Under the pieces are notes generated by a model. It saw only the letters and a list, made by a program, of their open reading frames with translations, did not search any database and was not told the origin of the DNA. Below, piece by piece: positions 30,409-33,261 of a stretch of DNA of 33,261 bases. Made by a program: the position numbers and the translations under genes. Location: contig NZ_POQU01000040.1 in assembly GCF_002938425.1 (NCBI RefSeq), positions 1-33,261 of the forward strand, read 5' to 3'. The first letter of the stretch is position 1, and each line of letters begins with the position of its first letter. The stretch is from Blastococcus atacamensis (GTDB lineage Bacteria; Actinomycetota; Actinomycetes; Mycobacteriales; Geodermatophilaceae).

Positions 30409-31700
30409 GACAACCCCTCCACACGGAGCACGCTGGTGACTCCTCGAACCGCGGGCATCTCCCGCAGCGCGGCAATGGTGGCCGACAGCGCCGCGTCCGG
30501 TGCGCTGTGGGTCACGATGACCAGGGTCGCGGCGTCGCCGCGGCCGGTCTGGCGGACCGTGGAGATGCTGACCCCGTGCTGCGCGAACTCCTGTGCGACG
30601 GCGGCCAGGACACCCGGCTTGTCGGCCACGTCGAGACTCACGTGGTACCGGGTGGGCGTCTCGTCCATGGGCCGGACGGCGAGGTCGGCGTACCCGGAGG
30701 GCCCCTGACCCGCCGCGCCGGTGACCCGGTTGCGGGCGACCGCCACCAGGTCCCCGAGCACCGCCGACGCGGTCGGCTCGCCGCCGGCTCCCTGGCCGTA
30801 GAACATCAGCTGCCCGGCCGCCTCGGCCTCGACGAAGACGGCGTTGAACGCGCCTCCGACCGAGGCCAGCGGGTGGCTGGTGGGGATCATCGCCGGGTGC
30901 ACGCGCACGGCCACCGACTCGTTGCCGTCCTCGCCCGTCACCCGCTCGCAGATGGCCAGCAGCTTCACCGTGCAGCCGATCTCGGCGGCGCGGGAGACGT
31001 CGGTGGCGGTGACCGTCGAGATGCCCTCGCGGTGCACGTCGGCGGCCGACACCGGCGTGTGGAAGGCCAGCGACGCGAGGATGGCCGCCTTGGCGGCGGC
31101 GTCGAACCCGTCCACGTCGGCGGTGGGGTCGGCCTCGGCGTAGCCCAGGTCGGTGGCCTCGGCGAGCGCCTCGCCGAATCCGGCGCCGGTCTCGGCCATC
31201 CGCGACAGGATGTAGTTCGTGGTGCCGTTGACGATCCCGACGATCCGGGACAGCTGGTCACCGGCCAGCGACTCGCGCAGCGGCCGGAGGATCGGGATGG
31301 CACCGGCGACCGCGGCCTCGTAGTAGAGGTCCACGCCGGCCTTCGCGGCCGCGGCGTGCAGCGCGACACCGTCCTCCGCCAGCAGCGCCTTGTTGGCGCT
31401 CACCACGGACTTGCCCGACTCGAGCGCCGCCAGCATCAGCGACCGGGCCGGCTCGATGCCACCGATGACCTCGACGACGAGGTCGATGTCGTCGCGGGTG
31501 ACCAGCGCGTGCGCGTCGGTCGTGAGCAGGTCCGCCGGGACGTCGGGGTGGTGCTGCGGACGCCGGACGGCGACGCCGGCGACCTCGACCGGGCGGCCGA
31601 TGCGCGCGGCGAGGTCACCGGACTGCTCCTGCAACAGGCGGAGGACGGCGCTGCCGACCGTGCCGCAGCCGAGGAGGGCGACCTTGAGCGGACCGTTCAC
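30405..31700 (-). CDS. hom: homoserine dehydrogenase with ACT domain
   Basis: Hom reduces aspartate semialdehyde to homoserine, the branch point to threonine, isoleucine and methionine. The 431-residue protein has the NAD(P)-binding loop [13 protein letters not shown] (7-19), the [11 protein letters not shown] segment, the catalytic region [14 protein letters not shown] and [15 protein letters not shown], and a C-terminal ACT domain (about 350-431, starting [19 protein letters not shown]) expected to give feedback inhibition by threonine. The GTG at 31700 was chosen because GGAGGAG lies about eight bases upstream and homologues start there; it overlaps the lysA stop as GTGA. A much longer open frame through lysA in this phase is not real. 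Confidence 0.96.
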   Translation of the reverse strand: MNGPLKVALLGCGTVGSAVLRLLQEQSGDLAARIGRPVEVAGVAVRRPQHHPDVPADLLTTDAHALVTRDDIDLVVEVIGGIEPARSLMLAALESGKSVVSANKALLAEDGVALHAAAAKAGVDLYYEAAVAGAIPILRPLRESLAGDQLSRIVGIVNGTTNYILSRMAETGAGFGEALAEATDLGYAEADPTADVDGFDAAAKAAILASLAFHTPVSAADVHREGISTVTATDVSRAAEIGCTVKLLAICERVTGEDGNESVAVRVHPAMIPTSHPLASVGGAFNAVFVEAEAAGQLMFYGQGAGGEPTASAVLGDLVAVARNRVTGAAGQGPSGYADLAVRPMDETPTRYHVSLDVADKPGVLAAVAQEFAQHGVSISTVRQTGRGDAATLVIVTHSAPDAALSATIAALREMPAVRGVTSVLRVEGLS

Positions 31701-33178
31701 GAGCGGGCTCCTCCGGAGTGCTCGGGCGCCGGCTGGGACGGCGCGGGTGACGGTGCGGGACGACCGGCGAGGACGGCGTCGAGCGCGAACACGTCCGACA
31801 GTGTCTGACGGCGGACGATCTCGGTGGCCGAACCGTCGCGGACGGCCACCACCGGGGGCTTGAGCAGGTAGTTGTAGTTGCTCGCCATCGACCAGCAGTA
31901 GGCGCCGGTGGCGGCGACGGCGAGCAGGTCCCCGGGCTGGACGTCCGAGGGCAGCCACAGGTCGCGGACGAGGATGTCGCCGCTCTCGCAGTGCTTGCCC
32001 ACCACCCGGCACAGCGCCGGCGGGGCATCGGAGCTGCGGTTGGCCAGCACGCAGGTGTAGGACGCGTCGTAGAGGGCGGTGCGGATGTTGTCGCTCATCC
32101 CGCCGTCGACCGAGACGTAGTTGCGCACCAACGGGGTGCCCGGCGTCCCGGACGCGCCGAGGCGGACCGGCTTGATGGTGCCGATCTCGTAGAGGGTGAC
32201 CGTGCCGGGGCCGGCGATGGCCCGACCTGGCTCGACCGCCAGCCGCGGCACCGGCAGCTCCAGCTCGGCGCACTCGGCGGCGACGACCGAGCGCAGCCGT
32301 CCGGCGACGTCGGCGGGGCTGACCGGGTCGTCGTCCGGGAGGTAGGCGATGCCGAAGCCGCCACCGAGGTTGAGCTCCTCGAGCACCTGGCCGGTGGCGT
32401 CGCGGACCGCGCCCATCAGGCCGACCACGCGGTGCGCCGCCGCCTCGAACCCCGCGGTGTCGAAGATCTGCGAGCCGATGTGGCTGTGCAGCCCCGCCAG
32501 GCGCAGCGCCGGCTGCTCGACCACGCGGCGGGCCGCCTCCAGCGCGTCGCCGGTGGCCAGGGAGAAGCCGAACTTCTGGTCCTCGTGGGCGGTGGCGATG
32601 AACTCGTGGGTGTGCGCCTCGATGCCGACGGTGGTGCGGATCAGCACCGGCACCGGCGATCCACCGTCTGCCACGCGGGACGCGGCCAGCGGGACCAGCC
32701 GGTCGATCTCGTCGAACGAGTCGAGGACGACGTGCCCGATCCCCGAGTCGACGGCGAGCTCGAGCTCGACGATCGACTTGTTGTTGCCGTGCAGGGCGAT
32801 GCGCTCGGCGGGGAAGCCGGCGGCCAGCGCGAGCGCCAGCTCGTTGCCGCTGCAGGCGTCCAGGTGCAGCCCGTCCTCGGCGATCCACCGGGCCACCTGG
32901 CCGCAGAGGAACGCCTTGGAGGCGTAGTGCACGTCGGCGTCGGTGAACGCCTCGGCGAACTCCGCGGCCCGGCCGCGGAAGTCGCCCTCGTCCAGCACGA
33001 ACAGGGGGGTGCCGTGCGCTCTGGCCAGCTCGGTCACCGGGCGGCCGCCCACGTGCAGTTCGCCGTCGATCCGCTCGGCCGAGCGGGGCCAGACCTGGGG
33101 GTCGAGCACGCCGAGCTCCGCGGGTGGCGCGCCGGCGGCGGACGGCGGGCTGATGTTCCCGTGGAGGGGGCCGGCCGG
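31697..33178 (-). CDS. lysA: diaminopimelate decarboxylase, 5' truncated
   Basis: LysA decarboxylates meso-diaminopimelate to lysine with pyridoxal phosphate. The 493 visible residues include the cofactor lysine in HYASKAFLC (Lys88 of the visible part), GNNKS, the HIGSQIF and GGGFGI phosphate-site motifs, EPGRAIAGPGT and the partner-subunit CESGD. The N terminus begins PAGPLHGN with no start codon: codons upstream of about 33178 are adapter-like sequence, so the true start lies just outside the window, probably only a few residues away. It heads the lysA-hom-thrC operon, overlapping hom by four bases. In corynebacteria and mycobacteria argS lies upstream; it is not visible here. Confidence 0.95.
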   Translation of the reverse strand, partial: PAGPLHGNISPPSAAGAPPAELGVLDPQVWPRSAERIDGELHVGGRPVTELARAHGTPLFVLDEGDFRGRAAEFAEAFTDADVHYASKAFLCGQVARWIAEDGLHLDACSGNELALALAAGFPAERIALHGNNKSIVELELAVDSGIGHVVLDSFDEIDRLVPLAASRVADGGSPVPVLIRTTVGIEAHTHEFIATAHEDQKFGFSLATGDALEAARRVVEQPALRLAGLHSHIGSQIFDTAGFEAAAHRVVGLMGAVRDATGQVLEELNLGGGFGIAYLPDDDPVSPADVAGRLRSVVAAECAELELPVPRLAVEPGRAIAGPGTVTLYEIGTIKPVRLGASGTPGTPLVRNYVSVDGGMSDNIRTALYDASYTCVLANRSSDAPPALCRVVGKHCESGDILVRDLWLPSDVQPGDLLAVAATGAYCWSMASNYNYLLKPPVVAVRDGSATEIVRRQTLSDVFALDAVLAGRPAPSPAPSQPAPEHSGGARS

Positions 33179-33261
33179 GTGGAGTATACACAACTGCCGC
33201 CTCCGACGAAACGGAGAGGTGAAAACGACTGGGTCAACGATATCATAAAAAAACAAATCAA
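33177..33261. other. Nextera read-through adapter and poly-A tail
   Basis: Bases 33185-33209 match TATACACATCTGACGCTGCC followed by GACGA, the Nextera read-1 adapter read-through, at 21 of 25 positions. After a gap the size of an index, GGTC (33232-33235), CG, TATCAT (33241-33246) and a run of A follow in the order found at the adapter end (GGTCGCCGTATCATT then A). Poly-A is what an Illumina read shows past its adapter. Base composition falls abruptly to AT-rich. This is a contig-end artefact with read-tail errors. Confidence 0.88.

Noticed and set aside
30405-33191. 928-residue frame that looks like a fusion upstream of hom
   Set aside because: The N-terminal 490 residues are lysA read in the wrong frame (Arg/Pro/Ala/Gly-rich). 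Hom homology starts at the GTG 31700 with a good ribosome binding site.

Overview
This window appears to be a complete short-read contig from a high-GC actinobacterium. The gene order hom-thrC-thrB-rho-rpmE-prfA-prmC-(tsaC)-wecA-atp, the mismatch endonuclease NucS, the Asp-type MurA, the long Rho insertion and the TANNNT leaderless promoters are all actinobacterial. The extreme GC, the separate b and delta ATP synthase genes and the neighbourhood fit best with a Geodermatophilaceae-like soil or stone actinobacterium, but the genus is an inference. Both ends carry sequence resembling Illumina Nextera (Tn5) adapter, so roughly the first 20 and last 85 bases are not trustworthy as genome.

Layout, left to right. 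66-3104: a small hypothetical gene, the DNA mismatch endonuclease nucS (minus strand), and on the plus strand a two-gene unit of a GAF-EAL cyclic-di-GMP phosphodiesterase and a lipoprotein. 3109-5296: a DAACS-family symporter with unusual cation-site residues, then a badly frameshifted SGNH/GDSL hydrolase remnant, each side bounded by a hairpin terminator. 5302-9681: ethylmalonyl-CoA mutase (meaA), a small membrane DUF2007-like protein, murA, and a PduO-type cobalamin adenosyltransferase that can supply the adenosyl-B12 used by MeaA. 9693-18571 (all minus): a DUF2550 protein, atpC, a Trp-rich small protein, a strong terminator, then atpD-G-A-H-F-E-B and two AtpZ/AtpI-like membrane proteins; this is the whole F1Fo ATP synthase locus. 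18638-25610 (minus): wecA, glyA, tsaC, a PASTA kinase, prmC, prfA, rpmE. 25796-27997: rho with a long disordered insertion. 28236-33178 (minus): thrB, thrC, hom and 5'-truncated lysA, the branch from aspartate semialdehyde to threonine plus the last lysine step.

Most of the window is transcribed from the minus strand as tightly packed operons with 1-4 base stop/start overlaps (lysA/hom, hom/thrC, prfA/prmC, prmC/kinase, atpF/atpH, the two AtpI-like genes). Content is largely core metabolism, translation termination and energy conversion. I see no CRISPR array, insertion sequence, prophage, tRNA or rRNA gene. I did not find a convincing new multi-gene system. The points most worth checking are the atpD/atpC split by a terminator and an unknown small protein, the altered symporter cation site, the operator-like palindrome on the meaA promoter, the kinase inside the prmC-tsaC cluster, and the adapter sequence at the ends.
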